Positions 1 to 10,539 are shown, counted from the first letter of the stretch. The stretch: DNA of 60,000 nucleotides from Adiantum capillus-veneris (GCA_014529385.2 CM043967.1:79073278-79133277), one strand, 5' to 3'. The notes: a model not told the origin generated them from the sequence alone. Translations and numbers: made by a program.

Positions 1-224
1 GCGAGAGAGAGATAGGGCTTGGTATGATACCAGTATGATACTGAGGAGTTACTGGTATGATATTGAGAAGTGAATGGTATGATACTGAGAAATGACAAAG
101 AGAGAGAGAGAGGGACTTGTATAATACTGATATCATACTGAGGAGTGACTGGTATGATACAGGTATGATAATGAGAAGTGACTGGTATGATGTTTAGAAA
201 TGACCCACACACACACACAGAGAT

Positions 225-261
<37 letters not shown>

Positions 262-350
262 ATGTATGATACTGGGAAATGACTGGTATGATACCGTATC
301 ATACCGATATGATACTGGGAATTGACTGGTATGATACTGAGAAGTGACAA

Positions 351-416
<66 letters not shown>

Positions 417-430
417 AGAGGGAGAGGGAG
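1..430. repeat. GGTATGATAC minisatellite with GA microsatellites
   Basis: A roughly 22-bp unit of the form GGTATGATACTGAGAAGTGA recurs about a dozen times with indels. It is interrupted by a short CA run near 206-219 and by GA runs near 229-258 and 354-430. No open reading frame here looks coding. This is a compound simple repeat and the window starts inside it. Confidence 0.9.
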
Positions 431-723
431 ACAGTCCAGTTTATAGTTAAAGGTAGATATACACAAAATTATGCATTATGCATTTGTTAAGATGGTTACA
501 GCTCAAAAGGCATACTATTGTAGATAGACTCGCTGACATCAAGTGATATTGTATATAGTTTTGAGTTGATGGGATGGGGTATCATGGGGATTTTGATTGC
601 CCGAACAAGATGTGAATATATGAACACCTTTGGCTTTTTGTCCAAAAGCTCGTAGGTCTGCTCATTTATCATACGATAGTAAAACCCTTTGATAGCATAG
701 GATCCTCGCCCAATGATATTGCC
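431..723. other. Unassigned AT-rich spacer
   Basis: This segment lies just downstream (minus strand) of the transposase-like pseudogene stop codon. It probably holds its 3' flank. I see no repeat, terminal inverted repeat or coding signal that I can support. Confidence 0.5.
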
Positions 724-1348
724 CTAGTCATCTTCAGCGTCTGAATGAAACTCCTGAATAGCTGCAGTGCAATTCACTATATAGAAATCTACTTTTTCTT
801 CATTGTCATTTGGCCCGGGAACAACAAAACTATCACCAACAATAAGAGCTTGACTAAGGGTGTCATAGTGTCCTTCATACGCTGCATCCTCATTTATTTC
901 GTCGTCATCGTCTTCCCCTTCTTCTGTAGGCTCCAAAATAAGGTATGTCCAGAAAGGAACGTGTGACTTGCTCACACAGCTCCTCCAGTTTTCCTGTTTA
1001 CATGCACTACAGAAACAAGACAGTGAACGTGTTCTCAAAGCAGTTGTATCATGCTCTGAATATGCAGAAATAGAGTGCATTGAGCGGGTATTTTTTACAG
1101 CCTTCACATCCCAATTTTTTTGCCTTTCGATATCTCCCAATTCAATCACCCAAAAAATCCTGCTTACATAATGGGCCTGGGATGCATAGGTAGCTGTAGC
1201 ACCATCTGACAAGGTCCGTCTCAATAATGCCACAACATCTGCAGCACAGTCAGTTTTTATCACTGCTCCCGCACCGTCGTGTTTTGCCTTACCATGGCCG
1301 GATCCAAAAAAGTTCCAAGACATTTTCCATCCCATAAAAACATTGTAT
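724..1348 (-). pseudogene. Last exon of the DDD-like pseudogene
   Basis: The block begins after a clean acceptor (TTGCAG then ATACAATG) at 1349-1350 and runs open to the stop codon at 724-726. It carries NFFGSGHGKAKHDGAGAVIK, the proposed third acidic motif, then a small Cys motif (CFCSACKQENWRSC) and an acidic C-terminus (EEGEDDDDEINED). About 205 codons are uninterrupted, so this exon is much better preserved than exon 2. The acceptor phase does not match the preceding donor, which suggests a 1-bp indel. Confidence 0.7.
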
Positions 1349-1499
1349 CTGCAATTTATTCAATGGATAGAAGAAGATTAATATACTATTGGCACGATAA
1401 AGTTACCCAAAAAAACACGTATTATAATATTATTGATGTTAGACAAGCATTTTATTACAACCTTAATGCCAATATTATAGGTCTCTATTTTGAAACCAC

Positions 1500-1762
1500 C
1501 TTCAGATAATGTTTGTTAGAACATGGTATACCGGCAAGGAAATAGAATGGTCTTCTTGATTTGAATTGTGAAGCTGCTCCATCAGACCATACCCAATGAC
1601 GCCTTATGTTTAGACCAAATTGCTTTAGCCATTCCGCATGTTTCAGAAAACAGTGTTGAACAAAATGTGTGTCATGTTGCTTGTCATCTGAAATGAAGAA
1701 GTGAATTGTCTTGTAGATGTCACCTGTATAATGAAGAAGTGAAATGGTCTTGTGGATGTCAC
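1500..1762 (-). pseudogene. Third exon of the DDD-like pseudogene with duplicated acceptor
   Basis: The exon encodes ISDDKQHDTHFVQHC, then HAEWLKQFGLNIRRHWVWSD and GAASQFKSRRPFYFL without a stop. It holds the proposed second catalytic Asp. Two near-identical acceptors (AG at 1763-1764 and at 1724-1725) lie 39 bp apart because of a tandem duplication, so either gives the same phase and they differ by 13 codons. A plausible donor (CCG then GTATAC) ends the exon at about 1532; another (AAG then GTGG) lies at about 1501. The frame then stops. Confidence 0.65.
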
Positions 1763-1839
1763 CTGCATAATATAAAAATAAAAAATTATTGAAGGCTTAA
1801 TACAAAAGAAATAATACTGATCTAGGGTGATGTTGTTAC

Positions 1840-2590
1840 CTGCAATTCGGAAATATGTTATGTGCACAAAAATAGTTACTTTATTTGAATACCAGTGCAT
1901 GGACTGAATCTCATTTTGTTCTTTGAAACTATAATTTTCAGCAAAGTCAACAACTGACACAACAACATCTTTTGGAAAGCTTTGTATACATTCCTTATAT
2001 TGTTCTGCTTGCCATCTATACACAAAATTATGCATTATGTATTTCTTAAGATGGTCTTTAAATGCCGAGAGATCCTGGCATGATATTTCCTTATGTGACA
2101 AGACTTTCCTTTTCTTCTTCAGACCGTCACGCGCAGTTCCTACTTCTAGGTCCTCAAAAATCTTCACCACAATCTTTTTAGCAATAAATGCAGCCTTTGC
2201 AGCACAAAAGTCTAACTTATGCGGGCCACACTTTTTACATTGACTACTCAAGCAGGCAAGGGCATGGACGGTGGACGTATCTAATTTTGGACACAGTATA
2301 GAGTCCAATAAGGCTGTTAAACTCTTGATAGGGTTTTTTGGTGCCTTGCATCCACCATTGTCTTTGCATATGCTGCATTGACATTGGCAAGCTTATCCAT
2401 GCACACCGAATACAGAACTTCGCATGTGATTTATGGCATCCTTTAGGAAGGACATTTGATTATGTGAAATGAAGCAGCAAGTAAATCGGTCTCTCAATTT
2501 CCGCACAAAATATGGCTTCATGTACTCAAACGCCCGCTACCTTATTACAATTTCAGGGTATTGTTCTTTGAAGTTGAGAAAGAGCTCCAC
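1840..2590 (-). pseudogene. Second exon of the DDD-like pseudogene, two in-frame stops
   Basis: The exon is bounded by an acceptor (TTGTAG then GTGGAGC) at 2591-2592 and a donor (GCAG then GTAACA) at 1838-1839. The reading continues through two stops, TAG at 2537-2539 and TAA at 2393-2395. It encodes EYMKPYFVRKLRDRFTCCF, a Cys-rich segment (CQCQCSICKDNGGC, then CKKCGPHKLDFC), and VVVSVVDFAENYSF, taken as the first acidic strand of the RNase H fold, then QNEIQSMHW. Phase 0 joins it to exon 1. Confidence 0.72.
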
Positions 2591-2689
2591 CTACAATGAA
2601 AGACATATATGGTTACAGAACATTGAAGAAAACTGCAGGTTTTAATTATCTTTGAGGAAAACTGTTACATTACTATAAACCAGTATTTT

Positions 2690-3965
2690 TATTTCAAACC
2701 ACTATGTTTTTTCACTTAATTGGTTAGGTAAACCAGTATATATGAACACATGTCCTTGGTACGTACCAGTGGTATATAAGTGTCAACCAGTGCAAATGTT
2801 CTTACTGCTGATGTAAACCAGTCTTTTTATTTATAACCAGTATGTTATTTACCTAACCAGCACAAGTGAGCACTTAACCACGATGTATACCAGTGAGAAA
2901 TAAGTGTTAAAAAGAATGAACACATGCCCTTGGTACGTACCAGTGGTATAAAAGTGTCAACCACTTCAAATGTTCTTACTGCTGATGTAAACCAGTCTTT
3001 TCATTTATAACCGGTATGTTATTTACCTAACCAGTACATGTGAGCACTTACCCATGATGTGTACCAGTAAACAATAAGGGTGAAAAAAATGAACACATGT
3101 CCTTGGTACGTACCATTGGTATATAAGTGTCAACCAGTTCAAATGTTCTGACTGCTGATGTAAACCAATCTTTTCATTTAAAACCGGTATGTTATTTACC
3201 TAACCAGTACATGTGAGCACTTAACCACGATGGATACCAGTGATAAATAAGTGTTAAAGAAAATGAACACATGTCATTGGTACTTACCAGTGGTATACAA
3301 GTGTCAACCAGTTCAAATGTTCTTACTGCTAATGTAAACCAGTCTTTTTATTTAAAACCGGTATGTTATTTACCTAACCAGTACAAGTGAGCACTTAACC
3401 ACGATGTATACCAGTGAGAAATTAGTGTTAAAAGAAATTAACACATGTCCTTGGTACGTACCAATGGTATATAAGTGTCAACTTGTTCAAATGTTCTGAC
3501 TGCTGATGTAAACCAGTCTTTTCATTTAAAACCGCTATGTTATTTACCTAACTAGTACATGTAAGCACTTAACCACGATGTATACCAGTGAGAAAAATGT
3601 GTTAAAAAAAAAGAACACATCTCCTTGGTACGTACCAGTGGTATATAAGTGTCAACCAGTTCAAATGTTCTGACTACTGATGTAAACCAGTCTTTTCATT
3701 TAAAACTGGTATGTTATTTACCTAACCAGTACATGTGAGCACTTAATCATGATGTATACCAATGAGAAATAAGTGTACAAAAAAATTTACTGGATATGTA
3801 AACCAGTATTTTCCTTTCAAACAGATATGTTTTTTACCTATCTGACATGACAAAAAGTACATGTGAACACTTGACGAGTACATGTGAACACTTAACCATT
3901 ATGTATACCAGTGAGAAGTATGTGTTAAAAGATTTTTATTGGTTATGTAAACCAGTTTTTTACCT
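2690..3965. repeat. 174-bp tandem array inside the pseudogene intron
   Basis: About 6.5 head-to-tail copies. The landmark TATGTTATTTACCTAACC starts at 2841, 3015, 3189, 3362, 3536 and 3710, giving a period of 173-174 bp; the last copy is shortened (next landmark at about 3826). Units contain several ACCAGT or GGTATRTA words. The whole array lies within the 1,660-bp intron 2591-4250 of the minus-strand pseudogene. No coding potential. Confidence 0.93.
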
Positions 3966-4250
3966 AACCAGTTTATACATATCATACGCGTGTGAAAGTA
4001 TGCGTCTGCAAACGTATGTTTCAGCAAACATACGTGTATGATAAAAACTATGTTTCCATTTATATTCTCCTTCACATCCAATATTTATCTACTCTTAGTC
4101 TAGGACCAAATACAGATTCCCCTTATTTCCATTTATAACTTCCTTCATATCCGATTTCATATCTACTCTTATCAACCCAATTATAGTGAATATAGGTCAT
4201 GAATGCAAATATTAGAAAACAAAAATGGATATAGTGAAGCAAGTTATTAC

Positions 4251-5060
4251 CTGAGATTGTTCAAGAAGATGCACAGGATGTTTGACATATGAATTTCTTC
4301 CAATACGCTTTCTGCACACATCCTTCTTATTGGGTGAGACACGAGTGTTAGACATCCAAAAAGAGAAGATCAACTCTTTCTCATCAGGTGTTATGAAACC
4401 ACGATCCATGGGCTGTCGAGCACACAAAGAGATTGGCAAATTTCCATCACCTGCTGCCCTCAACCGATTCTTTGCAGCTATGAAGTTCCTCTTGTGAAAA
4501 TTTAGCAACTTAGATGCAGCTGAAACATTCACTTTTGAGGTAGATGTACACTCAACATTCAAATGCATTGTGGTGATGAACCTTTTAAGACAGAGCTCCT
4601 GTCCGCTCTTGGATAATTTGATTGCATCTCTTGTGTTGCGTATGGATTCAACAAAGGTTGTTTGTGCCCTGGGAATTTCAAGGTCTCCAAGAGAAGGATG
4701 ATTGACAAACTTGCACAAAATATCTAAGCGTGATGCAACATCGAGGGCCTTTGTACGCCGATGAAGAGCATAACAAGGTTATTGCAAAGTCTTTGATGCT
4801 TTGCATCATCAGCACCATTTTGAACATTATCTTCCTCATGTGCTACCTGCTCAAGCTTGTTCTTAGCACGCCGCTCCCTCTTTCTCCTAGCATGATATTC
4901 CTTGACCGCATCAACAACATACCTAGCAGACAGTTCACAGTGAGGCTGAGAGCAGTCACATATAGTGTGAGATTCTTGCTCTATGCTAGAGAGGGAGAGA
5001 TTGAGCGAGGTGATAGGCCTACAGAGAGCAAGAGCAGTATATGACAACAATAGATGTGTG
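4251..5060 (-). pseudogene. First recognisable exon of the DDD-like pseudogene
   Basis: The 3' end is a donor (CTCAG then GTAATA) at 4249-4250. It encodes RALDVASRLDILCKF-like sequence, then TPDEKELIFSFWMSNTRVSP and NKKDVCRKRIGR ending in HPVHLLEQSQ. Upstream, in another frame, lies a basic coiled segment (VKEYHARRKRERRAKNKLEQ). The frame switch near 4760 is either an indel or an unrecognised small intron. The open frame upstream of about 5230 only reads into the palindromic satellite and is not part of the gene. Confidence 0.6.
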
Positions 5061-5235
5061 ATAGGCCTACAAAGTAAAACAGCAATCTGTGCTCCTACAT
5101 AGAGAGTTAGAGAGAGATAGGAAAACGAGAGAGCGGGAAGACAAAGAGCTGGCTGACGTGCATAGTTAAGAGGTACAAAGCTGTCTTCTATATTTAACAA
5201 AGCTGTGGAAATTCTATATTTAATTAAAAAGTCGT

Positions 5236-6602
5236 TCAAAAGAATATATTCGTCAATACAGAAAGCCATAAATCTTACCCACAACGCATATGCATTTTGG
5301 GCAAGCTCTATGGCTTTCCGTATTGCCAATGGCTTGCCATTGTGTTGTTTATATGTCTACGAGCGGTTTTCAAGTCCCAAAATAGCTAAGCGGCACTGAA
5401 AATAACACCATGGCGAGCCGTTTGGCAATATGGAAAGCCATAGAGCTTGCCCACAATGCATATGTGTTGTGGGCAAGCTCTATGGCTTTGACGTATTGCA
5501 AAACGGCTTGCCATTGTGTTTTCTATATGTCTGTAAGCGATTTTCAAATCCTAAAATAGCTAAGTGGCCCTAAAAACAACACAATGGCAAGCCTTTCGGC
5601 AATACGGTAAGCCATAGATCTTGCTTACAATGCATATGCATTGTGGGAAAGCTTTATGGCTTTCCGTATTGCCAAACGGCTCTCCATTGTGTTGTCTATA
5701 TGTTTGCGAACGGTTTTCAAGTGCTAAAATTGCCTCGTGTCCCTAAAAACAACACAATGGAAATCCGTTTGGCAATACGTAAAGCCATAAAGCTTGCCCA
5801 CAAGGCATATGCATTGAGGGCAAGCTCTATGGCTTGCTGTATTGCTAACAACTTTCCATTGTGTTGTTTGTATGTCCACAAGCTGTTTTCAAGCCCTAAA
5901 ATAGCTAAGCAGCCCTAAAAACAACACAATGGCAAGATGTTTGGCAATACGACAAGCCATAGAGTTTTTCCACAATGCATATGCATTGTGTGGAAGCTCT
6001 ATGATTTTCCCTATTACGAAAAGGCTAGCCATTGTGCTGTCTATATGTCCACGTGCAATTTTCAAGCTTTAAAATTGCCTCACGGCCCTAAAACAATACA
6101 ATGGAGATCCGTTTGGCAAAACGGAAAGCCATAGAGCTTACCCACAATGCATATGTATTGTAGGAAAGATCTATGGCTTGCCATTTTGCCAACAACTCGC
6201 CATTGTGTTGTCTATATGTTTGCGAGAAATTTTTAAGCGCTAAAATTACCTCGTGTCCCCAAAATTGTGAGCAATTTTCAAGCGCTAAAATTGCCTCGTG
6301 TCCCTAAAAACAACACAATGATGATCAGTTTGGAAATACGGCAAGCCATAAAGCTTTCCCGCAAGGCATATGTATTGTGGGCAAGCTCTATGGCTTGCCA
6401 TATTGCCAACGTCTCGCCATTGTGTTGTCTATATGTCTGCGAGCAGTTTTCAAACCCTAAAATCGCTTTGCAACCCTAAAAACAACACAATGGTGAGCCG
6501 TTTGTCAAATTGGCAAGCCATAGAGCTTGCCGATATTGCATATGCATTGTGGGCAAGCTGTATGGCTTTCCATTTTTCCAAACGCCTCACCATTGTGTTG
6601 TT
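5236..6602. repeat. 172-174 bp satellite with a ~116-bp palindrome in each monomer
   Basis: Eight copies of a nearly perfect palindrome, centred on GCATATGC-type dyads at about 5289, 5461, 5635, 5808, 5980, 6152, 6369 and 6541. Arms run from CAACACAATGG through GGCAATACGGAAAGCCATAG to the dyad and back to CCATTGTGTTG, about 58 bp each. The spacers (about 55 bp, TCAAGCCCTAAAATAGCTAA-like) are also shared. Spacing is 172-174 bp except between copies 6 and 7 (217 bp), where part of the spacer is duplicated. Open frames across it are incidental. Confidence 0.95.
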
Positions 6603-6639
6603 TTTATGTTATGTTAGGTTAGGTTAGGTTTAGGTTACA

Positions 6640-7840
6640 GGGTAGGTGAGATTATAGGTAAGGTGTCCACTGTTGATGACAGGTTGCTCAACGAGCAAAT
6701 CTTGTCAGAAGGTAATCACATGCTTCCTACTCACCCAACCCGTGAAAAATATTCTTAATAACTTGGTCTTAGATTATCACAAAATACATGCATGTCCTAA
6801 TGATTGTATACTCTTTCGTGATGAGTATGCAAATTTGGAACAATTTCCCAATTGTGGATCAAACAGGTATAGAGAGGACACACAAGGAAGATTTTTCCCT
6901 GCAAAGATCCTTCAACATTTTCCTATCATTCCAAGAATAAAAAGCATGGTTAGGTGAAAGTTAAGAGCCACTTTGATGACGTGGCACTCAAATTATAGAT
7001 CGACAGATGATGTAATACAATACTTGCCGACTCTTGTGCATGGAAGCACATAGAGAAAAGATGGCCTACATTTCAGGATGAGCCTCGATGTATTTGTTTT
7101 GGTCTGGTAATGGATGGAGTAAACCCATTTTGATTACAAAGTTTGTCACAAAGTATGTGGATTATTTTCTTGGTTAATTATTATCTTCTACCATGGCTAG
7201 CTATCACAAAGGGCCATCAATTGTTGTCACTAATCATCCTAGGAAAGTACAAAGCAAAGAACATGGACATCAAAACCACTTATAGAAGAACTCCAAATCT
7301 TGTGGAAAGGGATTGATGTGGTTGACTTGTCCCAACCAATAGGACAATGAAATGTACATGGGCAAGGCATTCTCATGTGGACCATGCACGATTGGCCAAG
7401 ATTCTCAGGTAAGTATCTTTGAAACCCTCACGTATATGCTATTCCTAGTTATGCTAATGCTTTTATTTTAATTTTATGACTTTTTAGGCTTGAGTTACTC
7501 GTGCAATCATGCATGTATGAATGTGGTCCTTGACTTGGCTTCTGCCGCTCTGATCATTTGAGCAAGACAGTTTATGAGGAGCATGGTAGATTTTTTCTTG
7601 AAGTACATGAGCTACGTGGACCAAACATATGCAAACATAACATGTATCCACTGAAAGCAAGCGATTGGAAAAACATGTGGCTAGAGAGGGGTGATTTCAT
7701 GCCACCCAGCATGTAAATACTTTCTATTTTCCATGAACTCCCGTATTGGAGTGACCTGTTGATTAATCATTTGCTCGATCCAATGCACATCTTCAAGAAT
7801 GTGGGGGAGATCGTATACAATCACGTTATGGTTATACTTG
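6640..7840 (+). pseudogene. CACTA (En/Spm) TNP2-type transposase relic
   Basis: The frame at 6775 encodes YHKIHACPNDCILFRDEY then CGSNRY and FPIIPRIKSM, the hallmark start of plant TNP2-like transposases (transposase family 21). Collinear pieces follow: MTWHSNYRSTDD, ADSCAWKHIEKRWPTFQDEP, LVMDGVNPF, EELQILWKGIDVVDLSQP, MWTMHDWPRFSG, and LPYWSDLLINHLLDPMHIFK near 7730-7800. Several frameshifts and stops (for example at 6955-6957) make it nonfunctional. A 79-bp intron with GTAAGT/TTTTTAG ends lies at 7409-7487 and still joins in frame. Terminal CACTA repeats were not found. Confidence 0.85.
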
Positions 7841-8405
7841 CAGTTTTCAAATCATGTTTTGATTATGGTTAGAAAATAGTCATGTCCTTGTGACTATGGC
7901 TTGGAAGTCGAGGTTATGATTATGCTTTTGGAAACTGATCATGTTTAAGATTTTGATTTTGTGGTTTTGTTATGCTTACAATTCTACTAATCTGCAATCA
8001 CTCGGTCTTCAATGTCAAACTATAGGTGAAGTGCAATTGCTTTTGAACTCTTCCTTTGGGCACAGATGGCTATTTCCTGGTGCTATAGTACATGCAACAC
8101 CAATTTCTAGACCTCTCTCCCCATTTTTTTGTGTGTGCAAGTTTTGGCATCGGTACATGCATCAATATAATCGAATTAATGAGCACCACAATAGGCGTCG
8201 ATATGTCAATTTAATTTCCGAGGATTATTTCATCGTTTTTATCGATGCAAATTTCATTGCTTATTTTGACGGTTAGCTTATTGATGCGTATATCGAGGAT
8301 ACGATGCTGATGCTTATACTGACACTTATACCAAGGTTTTTTATTTTTAAAGCAAACTTTGACCCATCGGTATCCGCATCGATTTTTGTGCGACGTGTTG
8401 TAGTG
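7841..8405. other. Unassigned spacer
   Basis: Between the CACTA relic and the gypsy RT fragment. It contains phrases such as TGGTTATG and several GATGC/ATCGATGC words but no array or homologous coding segment that I can recognise. Confidence 0.4.
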
Positions 8406-8409
8406 AATA

Positions 8410-10005
8410 AACTATGAAGAACAAGCTTCCCATTCCACAAATTGATGACATTTTGCATCGCCTAGGTGACACCAAGATTTTCTGTAGGATTGATCTAAAG
8501 AGCCGCGATCACCAAATCAAGGTGATTCCAGAAGACTACTTTTTGTACATCTTTTGTCTTATTCAAATTCTTGGTGATTCCTCTCGGATTACTAATGCAT
8601 AGACAACTTTCAATCGCATGATGTAGAGTATCTTTAGAGTTCACTACCAATATGTGGGCCCTTTCTTTGATGATATTGTTGTGTTTAGAAAGAATGAAGA
8701 GGAGCATCATCAACATCTTGAAAATATTTTTGCAACTTCTTCATAAGAATCAACTTCTTATCAATGGTGAAAAAAAAGAATTCTTAATGCATAAGATAAA
8801 TTATGTTGGACATGTAATCTCTTTAAAAGGCATCCAATGGATCAGAAAAAGATCACAAAAAAATAGAAAGATCTTTGTGATGTGCATGAGGTACAATCTT
8901 TTCTTGGATTATGCTCTTATTATCGCTGCGTCATCAAGAATTTTGTCCATATTGCTTCTCCTCTATGTGACCTAACCAAGAAGAATGACACTTTTCAATG
9001 AAAGGAGAAAGAGAAGACAACTTTTAAAAAGTTGAAAATTGCTTGGGGGTCACTATATGTAAAATCTATATATCACGTGCGTTCAAGAACTATTTATAAA
9101 ACCTCTTACTCTGAATTTCTCACTCATAAAAGGGACCCTTCTCCTATTCAATCTGTATTTTAAAAAAAAAGGATATTTCTTCACACCCTTTTGTATATAC
9201 AAATGTGAAAAATATAGAATGAAATAATCCTCAATGTTGAATCCACGTGATAGGCATTTTTTATCATAGTAACCCCTCGAGGAAAATTTTTGCCTAGTTC
9301 TTATCATCCTCGAATCGGCAAAACCATTCGTGGTTGAAGCATATGCTTGTCACAATTGCATTGGTGGTGTGCTTGTAGCCTTTGCCAATCCTAGATATTC
9401 CTTGGGAGTCTATTACAATGGAGTTCATTGTAGGAATTCCAAGTACACCACAAGGGAATGATATGATTTGGGTCATCATTGATAGGGTTAATAAACAAAC
9501 ACATTTCATTTCTTGCCACAAAACAATTGAAGTATTTACAAGTTGTGCATGTCTTTAAATAAAATACTTTTAGGTTGCATGGCATGCATTCAAACATCAT
9601 TTTTGATAGGGACTCCAAGTTTACAAGTAATTTTTGGTTTGCTTTATTTTAGAATTTGGGAACAACTTTGTAGGTTCTCCTCATCTTTTCATCCACAAAG
9701 TGGATGGGCAAACTGAATTCATTAATCTCACTTTACTTGACATGTTAAATAGTGAGTAGAATTCACAGTGGAAAAAGTGTTTATCTCTATTGGAATTTTC
9801 TCGCAACAACATCAGACATGCCTCTATAGGGAAGACTCCAAACAAAATAATGCAGGGAATAATAATATCTTCACCTATTATCCGTGCCAAAGAAAATATT
9901 TTGGTTTCTAATGAGTTTGTTTTAGATTGACATTTATGAATCAAGTCTGAGCCACTATCAAAGCCGCCCAAGAATGACAAAATAAGTAAGCAGATAAGTG
10001 ACTAA
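8410..10005 (+). pseudogene. Ty3/gypsy pol relic (RT, RNase H, integrase)
   Basis: Collinear pol fragments in shifting frames. RT: LPIPQIDDILHRLGDTKIF, RIDLKS, FNRMM, and FFDDIVVFRKNEEEHHQHLE with the YxDD motif changed to FFDD; then CSYYRCVIKNFVHIASPL. RNase H start: SAKPFVVEAYACHNCIGGVL near 9310-9370. Integrase core: MIWVIIDRVNKQTHF, SNIIFDRDSKFTSNFW, then SSFHPQS and HASIGKTPNKIM to about 9850. Many stops and frame changes. It is split at 9045-9277 by a MITE, and its 3' end abuts the copia-type LTR at 10006. Confidence 0.85.
9045..9277 (+). mobile_element. MITE copy A, G-tract/C-tract ends
   Basis: Begins GGGGGTCACTATATG and ends TATCATAGTAACCCC, an imperfect terminal inverted repeat. 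It interrupts gypsy pol between KKLK and the KPFVVEA segment. GAAAATTGC before it and GAAAATTTTTGCC after it look like a degraded 9-10 bp target duplication. Internal words (AACTATTTATAAAACCTC, CTATTCAATCTGTA, CACCCTTTTGTATA, CACGTGATAG) align with copies at 15.55 and 23.64 kb. No coding capacity. The superfamily is uncertain; the duplication length would fit Mutator-like elements. Confidence 0.75.
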
Positions 10006-10397
10006 TGTAGAGTTATGGTGGAAATTGTAATGAGACATTCATGGATAGAATATAGCATAATGGAAACGATTATTGATGATGTTGAAAGCAATTACAAGAG
10101 TGCCTCTTATGAAGGCATAAGCTAGAGCCTTTCTCTTACATCATATGTAATGTGTGAGTAGTGTGTGAGAAAGCTTAATGGTTAGCCAAAAATAGAGGAA
10201 AGCAAGTGGAGAACATGCATGCTTCCATTTGGGGTTTGTTTTGACTTAGCTTTTGGCTTGATATACAACTAGAACATGTGTAGAAAATTCCTATGAGTCA
10301 CACAAAATTATATGTCTAGGGATTATTTGCAAAACATCTAGGAATGCATAAGTGAGAGGTTTTATAGGAGGTGCAATATATGTCACACATTCCAACA
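10006..10397 (-). repeat. 3' LTR of the gag-only copia-type element
   Basis: 392 bp with TG/CA ends. It aligns along most of its length with 12635-12995, including GATTATTGATGATGTTGAAA, TACAAGAGTGCCTCTTAT and GAGAGGTT near the far end. The polypurine tract is adjacent at 10398-10408. Confidence 0.85.
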
Positions 10398-10539
10398 ATC
10401 CTCCTTGTGTGTGTCACATGGAGCACTGAACAAATGCAAACTATACTCCCTTAGAGAATTTGAACAATAGTGTGTAGAAAATAAAAAAAAATCTATCCTA
10501 AAGAATTTGACAATAGGAATAGATGTAAATGCCTCCCCT

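Larger units (their letters stand above)
724..5060 (-). pseudogene. Multi-exon RNase H-fold (DDD-like) transposase-type pseudogene
   Basis: Four exon-like blocks read in order on the minus strand: about 5060-4251, 2590-1840, 1762 or 1723 to about 1532, and 1348-724. Three acidic motifs appear in the order expected for an RNase H-fold nuclease: VVDFAENYS in exon 2, VWSDGAASQFKSR in exon 3, and SGHGKAKHDGAGAVIK in exon 4. Upstream are a basic helix (ARRKRERRAKNKL), a motif NTRVSPNKKDVCRKRIGR, and a Cys-rich stretch (CQCQCSICKDNGGC). From memory these match an uncharacterised transposase-like family widespread in eukaryotes; I cannot name its superfamily. It is dead: in-frame TAG at 2537-2539 and TAA at 2393-2395, a frame change near 4760, and exons 3 and 4 do not join in frame. 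Junctions between exons 1/2 and 2/3 keep phase. The 5' end is not defined. Confidence 0.75.

Noticed and set aside
5236-6602. CRISPR-like array (palindromic repeats at regular spacing)
   Set aside because: Spacers are homologous to each other and the repeats are over 100 bp; this is satellite DNA in a eukaryotic genome.
6613-6637. TTAGGTTAGG telomere-like repeat
   Set aside because: Only about four degenerate units, and the plant telomere unit is TTTAGGG.
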